In this document: positions 26,995 to 36,098 of the stretch, one piece after another
Layout of the letters: each line of letters starts with the position of its first letter
How positions within the stretch are numbered: position 1 is the first letter of the stretch
Origin: CAZISM01 sp964541895
Lineage (GTDB): Bacteria; Zhuqueibacterota; Zhuqueibacteria; Residuimicrobiales; Residuimicrobiaceae
Assembly: GCA_964541895.1 (NCBI GenBank)
Contig: CAZISM010000011.1
Span: forward strand, 13,191-77,190
Direction of reading: 5' to 3'
DNA length: 64,000 nt
Made by a program: the position numbers and the translations under genes
Notes under the pieces: model-generated
Seen by the model: only the letters and a program-made list of their open reading frames with translations
The model's database searches: none
Told to the model about the DNA's origin: nothing

Positions 26995-28047
26995 ATGGCG
27001 ATTCCAATCTCTCGTGGTTGTCAATCCTGTCAGGATGGCTGTTGGCTCTGCATCTACCTGACCTATCGATGCAGCGCCGGCTGCCGGTTTTGTCCGGCGC
27101 CGGAAAAACAGACGGATAAAATTGTCAGCGCCTTTGGTGACGATCCACAACAGATTTTATCCTGGATTAACAAAGGGCGATATAGCGGCATCAGTTTTTC
27201 CGGCGGCGATTGTTTTTTGGTGTTCGATCGTTTCCTGAAATGGCTGCGGTTTTTCAAGGCCCATCGTCCGGATATCTATTATTGGGCCTATACCAACGGC
27301 TTGGAAGTGGATGAGGAAAAGCTGCAGGCTCTTGCAGCCGCGGGACTGGATGAGCTCCGTTTCAATATCGCCGCCACCGGCTATGATACACCGCATATTA
27401 TGGCCATCATCGGGTCGGCCGTCAAAATGATTCCACAGGTAGCCGTAGAAATTCCTTCCATCCCGGTTGATGGCGAACGATTGCTTAGCGTGTTGCCGGT
27501 CCTGGAAAAAGCAGGCGTGCGTTATTTGAATCTGCACGAATATATGTTGCTGCCCGATGACCCATATGCGCCGCATGCGGTCGCCGGCACTTTTTTGCTG
27601 AACAAACTGGACCGGATTAAATACGACGCGTACAGTCGAGCAAACACTGATAGAATCATCGAGTACAGCACAAGGTGTTCTTCCAATCTGGTGATTAATC
27701 ATTGCTCCTTACAACAAAAGGAGCATCAACTTTTGCAGCGTCGACGGGCTATGGGCCTATTGTTTCAGCAGCCGTTTGAACAATTGAATGACGAAGGATT
27801 GTACGAGACGTTTTTGCAGACCTCTGAATATGATTCCTCCGAGTCCCTTAAAGCGCATTTATCGCTTCCGGATACTCTGGCGTTCTATCTGGATCGGTTC
27901 ATTCATCCGTTGGAAATGGTCAACCAGGATCCTGCCAAGATGTATTGGCGAATTCGCTCGCTGCCGCCCCTGGCCTTGGGCGAACCCCGCCGGTTAGTGG
28001 ATGTGCAGAGGCATATACTCAATCGCTGGAAGGCCCACCATGGCTAA
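26995..28047 (+). CDS. Radical SAM enzyme 4 (no SPASM) with extra N-terminal cysteines
   Basis: 350 residues from ATG 26995 (earlier in-frame starts have no support). The radical SAM motif is YRCSAGCRFCPAPE (Cys26, Cys30, Cys33). Four more cysteines precede it (Cys9, 12, 16, 19: GCQSCQDGCWLC), enough to bind another cluster or zinc. SFSGGDC is the GGEP-equivalent and YTNGL the next strand; the arrangement resembles PflA/NrdG-like activases. There is no SPASM-like cysteine series at the end. It follows the propeller gene by 55 bp and overlaps the next radical SAM gene by 8 bp, so enzymes 4 and 5 are translationally coupled. The substrate is unknown; the Cys-rich peptide or the propeller protein are candidates by position. 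Confidence 0.8.
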   Translation: MAIPISRGCQSCQDGCWLCIYLTYRCSAGCRFCPAPEKQTDKIVSAFGDDPQQILSWINKGRYSGISFSGGDCFLVFDRFLKWLRFFKAHRPDIYYWAYTNGLEVDEEKLQALAAAGLDELRFNIAATGYDTPHIMAIIGSAVKMIPQVAVEIPSIPVDGERLLSVLPVLEKAGVRYLNLHEYMLLPDDPYAPHAVAGTFLLNKLDRIKYDAYSRANTDRIIEYSTRCSSNLVINHCSLQQKEHQLLQRRRAMGLLFQQPFEQLNDEGLYETFLQTSEYDSSESLKAHLSLPDTLAFYLDRFIHPLEMVNQDPAKMYWRIRSLPPLALGEPRRLVDVQRHILNRWKAHHG

Positions 28048-28987
28048 TTTGATCATAACCGATCACTGTACCAACGATTGCCCGTTTTGTTTTGTAACGC
28101 CGGGGAAAAAACACGATCTGGAGTACGAAGAAATTGAGAGTTTGCTGCCATTTCTGTCTTCCTTCAACCGGCCGAGTCTGAATATCCTGGGCGGCGAGCC
28201 GACCAGTCATCCGCAATTTATCGAGATACTGCAACTCTTAGGCGCTAGCGGTTGGCAGGTGCAAATTTTCAGCAATGGTTTTTTATCACGCAGGCTTGTA
28301 CATGATCTGAAAATGAGGCTTCATGATCGATTTCGTTTTTGTATCAACCGCAGCCGGCCGCAACTACCTGATGAATTGATATCGTTGTACCGTTCTTTGG
28401 GATATCTCGTTCAGTTATCCACCACCCTTTATCATTCAGACCAGAGCCTGATGTACCTTTTTGATGAAATAAATAAATTTCATTTATGTCAGGAATATCG
28501 CCTGGGTCTTGCTTTGCCTGTCTGGCCGGAGCGGAATAACGTTTGTATTCCGCTTCAGCAGTATCGCCCAACCGCAGATCGGTTGTTTCCCGCTGTGTTA
28601 AAAGGCATGTCCATGGGGATCTATCCGAGCTTTGACTGTGGATTTCCGTTATGCTTTTTTTCGCCGGATCAGCGAGAATGTTTCAAGGAATATAAAGTTG
28701 ATTTCGTTTCCAAGTGCGGCATTATTCCGGATATCACGCCGGCGCGTCACGTCATTCCTTGTTTCCCGTTATATCGATTTTCGCATAAAATTGAGCATCT
28801 TGACTGGCCCTCAGTTGAACACGGCTTAAAAAATCAGCTCACGCTTTGGCCGCGAGCCTATCTTTTTAAAGACTGCGTCGAATGTGCCGAACTGGCCAGC
28901 GGCGCCTGTTGCGGTGGCTGTTCGGCCTGGCGATTGGTTCCTTGCTCCGACTTTTCGCTCGGGAAAATCGGAGCTGGATCAAATTAA
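28040..28987 (+). CDS. Radical SAM enzyme 5 with C-terminal cysteine cluster
   Basis: 315 residues from ATG 28040, overlapping the previous gene by 8 bp. The motif TDHCTNDCPFCFVTPG (Cys10, Cys14, Cys17) is close to the N-terminus, followed by LNILGGEPTSHPQF (true GGEP motif) and FSNG. A C-terminal group (CVECAELASGACCGGCSAW) looks like a reduced SPASM/twitch cluster site. It is the last gene of the putative RiPP locus. The final residues (IGAGSN and stop) are encoded by the left end of a dispersed repeat (GGAGCTGGATCAAATTAA), so the original C-terminus may have been longer. Function within the locus is unknown. Confidence 0.8.
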   Translation: MANLIITDHCTNDCPFCFVTPGKKHDLEYEEIESLLPFLSSFNRPSLNILGGEPTSHPQFIEILQLLGASGWQVQIFSNGFLSRRLVHDLKMRLHDRFRFCINRSRPQLPDELISLYRSLGYLVQLSTTLYHSDQSLMYLFDEINKFHLCQEYRLGLALPVWPERNNVCIPLQQYRPTADRLFPAVLKGMSMGIYPSFDCGFPLCFFSPDQRECFKEYKVDFVSKCGIIPDITPARHVIPCFPLYRFSHKIEHLDWPSVEHGLKNQLTLWPRAYLFKDCVECAELASGACCGGCSAWRLVPCSDFSLGKIGAGSN

Positions 28988-29241
28988 GTTTATGTTTATA
29001 AAAGATTTGAAAAGTTTTTTTAGTGCAGAAAAGGCTCCTGGAATCAATTTTTTACCGCTGAAAATGGATTCTATGCAACTAGAAGGGATCGACATTACCA
29101 TGCCCTCCCTTGAAATATCTCCGATTAGAACAGACTATTCAAGGTGCTAATCGATCGCCCTTTGCGGCTTTCTGATCTCCATCCTCATATCCATTGATGG
29201 TCTCCGTCGGACTTGTATCCTGGTTGATTCGGTCCAACCCC
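28970..29241. repeat. Dispersed MITE-like repeat, copy R2, with both terminal inverted repeats
   Basis: The left end GGAGCTGGATCAAATTAAG and right end GGTTGATTCGGTCCAACCCC (inverse of GGGGTTGGACCGAATCAACC) are diverged copies of the family terminal repeat GGGGTCGGACCAAATTAAC. The interior shares ATCAATTTTTTACCGCTGAA and AACTAGAAGGGATCGAC with other copies. It fills exactly the space between two convergent genes: radical SAM 5 ends inside it and the GH38-like gene stops 6 bp beyond it. Confidence 0.75.
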
Positions 29242-29247
29242 GCTTTG

Positions 29248-32200
29248 CTACATTTTTACTCGGATAAATTTGCTCTCAAACGGCAGCAACTTGTTGCTGA
29301 AAGGCTTTATGGTTTCCTCCAGGAGATTCACCTCTTCCAGGGAAACGATCTTCCTACCGGCCAAAAGATGCTGGATAGTCACCGTTGCCTCCCGGCCTTC
29401 AACCTCGCGCAGGTGCAAAATCAGACCCGGCTCATGAATGGCCGGACGTGCGTTTACCATCAGCACGTTGTCAGGGGTGATTTTCAGTATCCCTTGCGAA
29501 GGAGCGGCCGTCATTTTTGCGCCCGGCAGCAGCACCCGTCCAAGCAAGGGCACGCGGGAACCCCAACCGAAGCGAGTCGCCAGTGTATTACTAGTGTCCA
29601 ATGATGAAGTCAAATAATAACTCCATTTGATCTCGCCTTCCTGGCGTGCCGGGAAATTGGTATGCCAGTAATTGTTCAGCACATACGAATAGATATGCAG
29701 TTTTTCAATGTGCGGCGTGTCCTGCAGTTTGCCGTAATTGAAATCATCAAACATCACCATCGGCGCCTGTTCGCTGCCCCAGATGATCTGACAGTCCTGA
29801 TTGCGTACCGCAACGTAATTCTGCACGGTCTGATAATCGGCAGCAGAGCCGCGGATCTGATTTTTGCCCGGCATGATCAGTCCGCCCTGACCCTCATATA
29901 CGATTTTGCCGTTGTCCAGAATAAATGGAAAAGTGACATAGATGGCTTCTGGTGTGACGATCGGCAACTTGCGTATGGAGAAGACAAATTCTATCCGTTT
30001 TTCCACCGTATAGAGCCGTATTTCCGCCATTACGCCGTTTACCTTTTGCCCTTGCACCGAGGTTGCGCATCCTTCAGCATCGGCAAATATTTTGATGCTT
30101 TGCCACATCGGGCCGACCGCTCCTGGTTCGACGCGAACGTTGCGCAACGTTGATCTTTTAAAAAACTCCGCAGTGAATTTGGAACGATCAGCGACCTGCT
30201 CATAAACCAGTTGCGCCAATTGCCAGGGTGATTTTTGATCCACCAATTCACGACGCAATTGTTTATCGAACAAACTGGTGATGGCGCCGGTGGCGGGATC
30301 AATCTTGATATTGTAGTAGGGATTTTCCGTTGGTGCATCGGAGGATGTTACCGGTTTTTTTTCAATGCGATAACTTTTATATCCCATGGCCGGAATGTCT
30401 TTAGCCCAGATCAACCAGTAGCTGCCTTCAGCGCGACTGCCGATGATGTGCGCCGGCGCGACTTCATGGCCGGCGCTGATAAACTGCATGGGCTGATCGG
30501 GAGGAATGACATCGCGATCGATGAACACCTTGGTCACTCCGGAGCGCGGCCAATTAAGTGTATTGATGACGGCCAGCGTCGGGACTTTATCCCTGGGCAA
30601 ATAGGTCTGCAAAAATCCCAGAGCCTGCTCCACCGCGATGCCCGTCTCTTTTACCGCCCGCCAGGCAAAAGCGGCCTTTTGCTGCCATTGCACCATGCTG
30701 TTTTCACAGTCAGGATCGGTAATGCTCTCGGAGGCACCAAAGGTGTGCTCATCATAATAAAGCACCGCCTCTTGCGCGCTTTGTATGTTCGTTTGAACCA
30801 CCGGCTTTATGTCCGCGCCGGCAGCAGCGGCCAGAGCCAGCGAACCATTCGCTGCTATTAGTTGCGATTGCGTCGTACGCGCCGCCGCGGTTTCACGCGC
30901 TGCCGAGCCACCACCGTCCGTCCACCAATCGGGCCAGGCGGCGCGATAGGCCGGCAAAGAGTTGCCGTGCTTTTCTTCGATCCAGCTGAGATACTCATGT
31001 ACCGTCGCGATGCGTAATTTGGGCCAGACGTACGTTTCGTTCCATTTTTTTACCACTTCGCTGCCGCCGGCGGCAGGGGGCGAGTTGTCAGTATCATAAC
31101 CGCTGAGTTGCACGCCGATACGATCATACGGATATTGCTTTCGTTCCAGCTTGTCGAGATAACTGGACAAGGCGTTTCGCGTTTGCTCGGCGTTGCCGTT
31201 GGAGTTCATGAACGCATTAGCCGTCATGTAATGATCGGCCTGAAAGGCGAGGACGCGCTTGCCGGAAGGCGATTNNNNNNNNNNNNNNNNNNNNNNNNNN
31301 NNNNNNNNNNNNNNNNNNNNNNNNNNNNNNNNNNNNNNNNNNNNNNNNNNNNNNNNNNNNNNNNNNNNNNNNNNGCCGTCATGTAATGATCGGCCTGAAA
31401 GGCGAGGACGCGCTTGCCGGAAGGCGATTCCCACCAGAACGGCGTTGGCCGGGGAAATTGCAAAGCGGCATGATCGTGATTGATGCCCATGATAAAATAT
31501 TTGACACCGATGTCGGAGAGATAATCCGGCAGGCACCAGGCAGCGCCGTTGACGTCGCACTGCATGCCGCTCACGACCGGCAGACCCTGTTCGCGAATCT
31601 CACGAATCGGTTGCAGAGAAGCCGCGAGTACCGTCTCATCCGCCAGTTCAGACCAGTTCAAAAACATGCCGGTGACCTCGATGCGGCCTTCCTGCACCCG
31701 TTTGCGCAAGCGCTCGATTTGTTTTTGCGGCCGGGTTTTCATATACTCTCGCACCGCCCAGGACGTTTCACAGGTCCAGCGAAATTTGGCATCGTCCGGA
31801 TAGCCGTCGGTCTCGTCGCAATAATCCAACGCCCAATCGATGTAGCGAAAATACTCGGCCAGCATTTCGTTCTGCGGCCGGGTGTAGCCGATATCAGTAT
31901 GGGTGTGCTGTACCACATAGACCACCCAGGGACGGGCCTTTTTAAGCGGAACGTTTTCAAACACCTTGCGGTCCCTGGCTGATTCCATGATCAGCGTGGC
32001 GTCGCCGTCCTGCTGGATAACCGGCGCCCGCAGTTCGAACTGAGTAAGGCCGGGCGTGATGTCGCCGATCTTGACCCGCAATGGTTTCGGCCATTCCGCC
32101 TTGGAGAGCGTGCAAGCCGCATTGCGCAGGCCGCCGCTGCGGATCACACCGGTAATGATCTGGCGCTCCCCCTCGGGGGTGCGCACAATCATCTGTGTAG

Positions 32201-32867
32201 CGTTCAAGGTAGTGGACAGAATTTTTCCAGAGAGCGAGGGGTTGGTTGGAATTTTGCTCGTCACTCCCTTGAGCGGTGATTCATCGGCGGTGTTCGCCTT
32301 TATGAGCAATCCCCAGCCGCCGCCGCTCTGATCGACCTTGCAGAGCAGCGTGTTGTCTCCTTTTTTAAGCGTTACGATCACACGATCTTCTTCCGCCTCG
32401 ATCCGCCGGCCAATGTGATGGTCGTGCACCATCTCACCATTAAGCCATAGGCGGATGCCGTCGTTGCTGCGTACTCGCAGCAGCGCCTTTTGTTCACGAT
32501 CTGAAGCCAGCTGAGTGTAGGCGTAAGCGACATACGGCGTTTGGCTGTCTGCGGCAAAATTGGCGAGAAAATCAACAAGGCCGCTGTTATCACTGCTGGT
32601 CCGCAACCAGATGGATGGCGGCAATCCGCCATTTTGGATCGCATCGCCTTCTACAGGCATCGCTTTGGTTTCGCCGCCTTGCGCAACAAGAAAATCCCTG
32701 AAATAGCCAAAGCATTCGCGGCCGTGTGAGCCGGAATCGCCATTGGGGAAGGGTCCGGCTATGAGCCACTTTTGTATAGTACCGTTTTCGCGTAATGGCG
32801 TTGACTGCCAGGTTGCGGCGAACAAAGAACCGGCAAGCAGCAAGAGCGAATAACCTATATGTTTCAT
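29248..32867 (-). CDS. GH38-like alpha-mannosidase, secreted (split by an artificial assembly gap)
   Basis: The start is ATG at 32865-32867 with a signal peptide (MKHIGYSLLLLAGSLFAATW). An N-terminal sugar-binding/PA14-like region (RSNDGIRLWLNGEMVHDHH) precedes the catalytic domain: VVQHTHTDIGYTRP (zinc-site His and Asp of GH38) and MQCDVNGAAW, the likely nucleophile region. A long beta-rich C-terminal half follows, as in GH38. The gene is interrupted by 100 N at 31275-31374, but the 55 bp before the gap (31220-31274) are repeated exactly after it (31375-31429). Removing one copy plus the N run (155 bp) restores one frame of about 1,150 codons. So the gene is probably intact and the gap is a failed contig overlap. 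It is divergent from the GH36-like gene, suggesting joint glycan use. Confidence 0.85.
31275..31374. other. Assembly gap (100 N) flanked by an exact 55-bp duplication
   Basis: 31220-31274 and 31375-31429 are identical, so the two contigs overlap and no sequence is missing. Collapsing 155 bp corrects the two-base frame offset of the GH38-like gene. Confidence 0.95.
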
Positions 32868-33337
32868 GTTAGCTTTTACCTCCGCATGACAGAGACCGGC
32901 AGTCCATGATTTCATTAGTATAATTCATTCCGGCATCAAAATCAAGTCGATTGAACCTGGGTCGGCAAATTTTTTGAGTGCAACATTTCTGTATGCTGCC
33001 TGCATCAGCAGCCCCTTTTATGTCCATTGGAATGTTTGCTTGTTTTTCAAACGTTTGTTAGCTAATTTTTCTCTGACCGGAAGCGGAAGCGACGCACGAT
33101 CAGGCCTTTCAGGCCGAACTCCCGAGCAAATTCTGACTCGTGTGCCCTACGACGAAAGAGCCACTGTTTCGTTGGATGTATAGGCGACGGGCCAAGTCCG
33201 AGGAAAAATCAAAATCCTGTCAACCCTTAATGCCTGGTCCGGACAAGTCGGAACCAAATGTCGGACCGCGAAGGTGTCCGACATTTTTTGACCATTTTGC
33301 GCGAAACCTGACTCGTAATACAATAAAGGCTCGGATC
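32868..33337. other. Divergent intergenic region between the GH38-like and GH36-like genes
   Basis: 470 bp with no convincing gene; it should contain promoters for both directions. Its only clear structure is the hairpin repeat at 33246-33304, described separately. Confidence 0.4.
33246..33304. repeat. Hairpin repeat, copy A (second copy at 49955-50016)
   Basis: AAATGTCGGAC (33256-33266) and its exact complement (33276-33286) form an 11-bp stem with a 9-nt loop, running into TTTTTT. The block from AGTCGGAACCAAA to GCGCGA is shared with 49955-50016. It could act as a terminator for transcripts from the left, or be a REP-like element; it lies 34 bp before a start codon, so an attenuator role is also possible. 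Confidence 0.65.
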
Positions 33338-35551
33338 ATGAACGTTACCAGTAAACATGGTTTGATCAATAGGCGCAAAGCTTGCCAGATCGCATGCCTC
33401 TTTTTCATCAATGGACTATTTTGCCATCCGCAGACGCATGCAGATAGATCCGCCCTAAATAATCGGCCTGGTAATGATTTGGATCATTCCGTACTATTTT
33501 GCGATATGGATGATGATGTGGTCACGATAAAGAATGCAAATACGACCATCAGGATTCACAACGATATTTATTTTGAAATGTCTTTTACTAAAGATGGCAA
33601 AACATTTCCCATTACCGCCGAGAGGGAAAAAACGCCGTCTATTTATTTATCTGATTCTGACAATCGGAGAATACCCTTTAGAAGGATAACAGCAAACGTC
33701 CGTGGAATAAACAGCAAATTCGGTTGTGGTAAAGCGGCAAAAATCGAAGGTGAATCGGCTGATGGCAGGATAATCTGTCGAACAACATTTGAGGCGTATG
33801 AAAGTATCCCCGATGTAATTCTGGTGCGATCCGTTTTTAAAAATATCTCGGCAAAGAACTGCTCTGTTCGCAGTTATACCATGTGTCGTCTGCGTCTGGG
33901 CGCTCCTGTGCCTGATGCACGTTGGTGGTCGTTCCAGGGAGCCTGCTATAAAGGCGACCAGGATTTTGTTTTCCCGCTTCCCGAATCCTATCTGCGGGAT
34001 AATTACATGGGGCTGAATTTGCCGCGCTCCGGCGGCGGAATTCCATGTATCGATGTTTGGAATAGAAATTATGGATTGGCTTTAGCCTTCCTCGGCGAGA
34101 AGCCACGCGATATTTATTTGCCGGTACGTGCTGAGAAGGGAGAGGTTTGTTTAGAAATAAGAGATGATAACAAGAAATTAATTCTTGAACCCGGCGATAG
34201 TTTGCTCTCTGTGCAGACGGCGATCATTGCTCACACTTATGATTTCTATAACCCATTGCGAACCTATTCTTCATTAATGAGCCGTTTTTTGCCTGTTTTT
34301 AAAAAGCCGGCCACCTATGCCTACCGGTCCGAATGGTGCACCTGGGGGTATGAGCAAACTTTTACCTCTGCAGATATCTTGAATACGCTTGAGCGACTGA
34401 AATCTCTGGGCATCAAATCAGTGATCATCGATGATGGCTGGTATGCCAAAATGGGAGACTGGACGCCGTCCCCGGCGAAATTCCCCAAAGGAGAAAAAGA
34501 TTTAAAACTTTTAGTAAATAAAATTCATGAACAGGGATTTAAAGTGTGGCTGTGGTGGGTTCCAGGATACATCGATAGCAGCTCCAATCTGGCTTTACGA
34601 CATCCTGACTGGTTAATCAGAAAGGAGGATGGATCTGCATACACGTCGTATGGAATATGCCCCGCTTATCCGCCTGTCCAGGATTATTATAAAAACCTGG
34701 TCCGGAAATTTGTGAAAGACTATAAAATGGACGGTTTCAAGCTGGACCTTGCCGTCATCAATTCGGCCCCTCCTTGCTTCAACCCTGTGCATCAGCACAT
34801 GGATCCTTTTGAATCTTACACTAGCACGCCGATTTTGTTTGAGACTATTTATCAGACCGCGATTCAATACCAACCTGATATACTGATCGAGTATTGTTCC
34901 TGTAGCAGACCTCCAACTATTTTTCATCTGCCTTGGGCTAATATGGCTGTCACTTCTGATCCGTTGATTTATCAGATAACAGGCAGAATAAAAATGTATA
35001 AAGCACTGCTGGGTGACGATTTTCCTGTGCTGGAAGAGTATGTAGGAGTGCTCGCCGGACCAACCTATCCTCTCGTCATCGGCACCGGCGGCGTCCCCGG
35101 CACATTTAATACCATTCCGGATGGTTATCATGATTCATGGATGCCTGTCTATCAAAAATATGAATTAAGCAGGGGAGGTCAATATCTTAACCTGTATGAT
35201 CTGGCATTTGATTACCCTGAAGCCCATGTAATTACAAAGGATCAAAAGTTCTATTATGCCTTTTATACTCATCCCTGGAAACAACTGGGGTCATTTACAC
35301 ATAATGAGAACAGGGTATGGCGATTCGGCCATGGCAATGATTACAAGGTCAAAGAAAAAGTTGAATTTGCCTATCCCATCGAAAACTATTCTGGGGAGGT
35401 GGCTTTGAGAGGATTGGATCGGAACAAGAAATACAAAGTCCTTGATTATGGCAATAATAAGGAACTTGGCACGATATGTGGAGATGAGCCGTACCTGAAG
35501 GTATCATTTAACAATTATCTTTTGCTAGAAGTGTCTGCGGCCGACAGGTAA
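33338..35551 (+). CDS. GH36-like alpha-galactosidase family glycoside hydrolase, secreted
   Basis: 737 residues from ATG 33338. The N-terminus (RRKACQIACLFFINGLFCHPQTHA) looks like a signal peptide. A beta-sandwich N-domain is followed by a TIM-barrel of the GH36/melibiase type: EWCTWGYEQTF, SVIIDDGWYAKMGDW, GFKVWLWWVPGY, then DGFKLDLAVIN, whose Asp is the expected nucleophile, and EEYVGVLAGPTYP. The usual KWD is here KLD, so substrate preference may differ from classical alpha-galactosidases. A C-terminal beta-domain ends the protein without a sorting signal. It is divergent from the GH38-like gene and may share its regulation. Confidence 0.85.
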   Translation: MNVTSKHGLINRRKACQIACLFFINGLFCHPQTHADRSALNNRPGNDLDHSVLFCDMDDDVVTIKNANTTIRIHNDIYFEMSFTKDGKTFPITAEREKTPSIYLSDSDNRRIPFRRITANVRGINSKFGCGKAAKIEGESADGRIICRTTFEAYESIPDVILVRSVFKNISAKNCSVRSYTMCRLRLGAPVPDARWWSFQGACYKGDQDFVFPLPESYLRDNYMGLNLPRSGGGIPCIDVWNRNYGLALAFLGEKPRDIYLPVRAEKGEVCLEIRDDNKKLILEPGDSLLSVQTAIIAHTYDFYNPLRTYSSLMSRFLPVFKKPATYAYRSEWCTWGYEQTFTSADILNTLERLKSLGIKSVIIDDGWYAKMGDWTPSPAKFPKGEKDLKLLVNKIHEQGFKVWLWWVPGYIDSSSNLALRHPDWLIRKEDGSAYTSYGICPAYPPVQDYYKNLVRKFVKDYKMDGFKLDLAVINSAPPCFNPVHQHMDPFESYTSTPILFETIYQTAIQYQPDILIEYCSCSRPPTIFHLPWANMAVTSDPLIYQITGRIKMYKALLGDDFPVLEEYVGVLAGPTYPLVIGTGGVPGTFNTIPDGYHDSWMPVYQKYELSRGGQYLNLYDLAFDYPEAHVITKDQKFYYAFYTHPWKQLGSFTHNENRVWRFGHGNDYKVKEKVEFAYPIENYSGEVALRGLDRNKKYKVLDYGNNKELGTICGDEPYLKVSFNNYLLLEVSAADR

Positions 35552-36098
35552 TACCCTGTTCCGAGCCGGACCAGGCCGCTCTGCAACCGCCGTTTCCACC
35601 CTGCTACCTGACGGCTTCAGCAGAAAAAGGGCCCATAGCGGCCAATCCCGCTGGGTCACCTTCCGACCGCGCTCCATGCCTGTGCATCCGGCTCCACCTG
35701 AACGCAGTCGTTCATAATCCGCTATGAGCTGATCTTTTTTCTCTCCCGCCTCGAAACGGTTTAGCCCTGGACCATTCAGAATGCGCCGCCCCGCATAGTA
35801 GACAGATGGCGCGGAACCCGCCCCCGGGCTGGATACCGGTGACCGCGGGCCGGACTTTACAAACGTGGCTGGGCGCACTGGAAAGCAAATGTTGCGTGGA
35901 GCGGCAGCAGGATTCATGCTAATGATATCGATAATACCCTGCAAAGGTTGATCATACAAAAGCTGTTGCTGATTACAGGACGATGGATCCCAGAGCATAA
36001 ACCATCGCAAGCTTGGCCATCTTGCTTTCGGGGTCGGACCAAATCAACAAGTTAATTTAGTCGGACCCCAATTTTCAAACGTGGGCGATTCGCTCGCT
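35552..36098. other. Convergent intergenic region with an imperfect palindrome
   Basis: 547 bp between the GH36-like gene and the minus-strand metallopeptidase gene. Open frames here are short or lack any recognisable protein pattern. The only notable structure is the 40-bp inverted repeat at 36030-36069. Confidence 0.4.
36030..36069. repeat. Head-to-head pair of family terminal repeats (40-bp imperfect palindrome)
   Basis: GGGGTCGGACCAAATCAAC, two bases, then GTTAATTTAGTCGGACCCC. The arms pair at 16 of 19 positions, and each arm matches the terminal repeat of the MITE-like family. It may be a minimal element reduced to its two ends, or a REP-like doublet, about 30 bp after the stop of the metallopeptidase gene. 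Confidence 0.65.
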
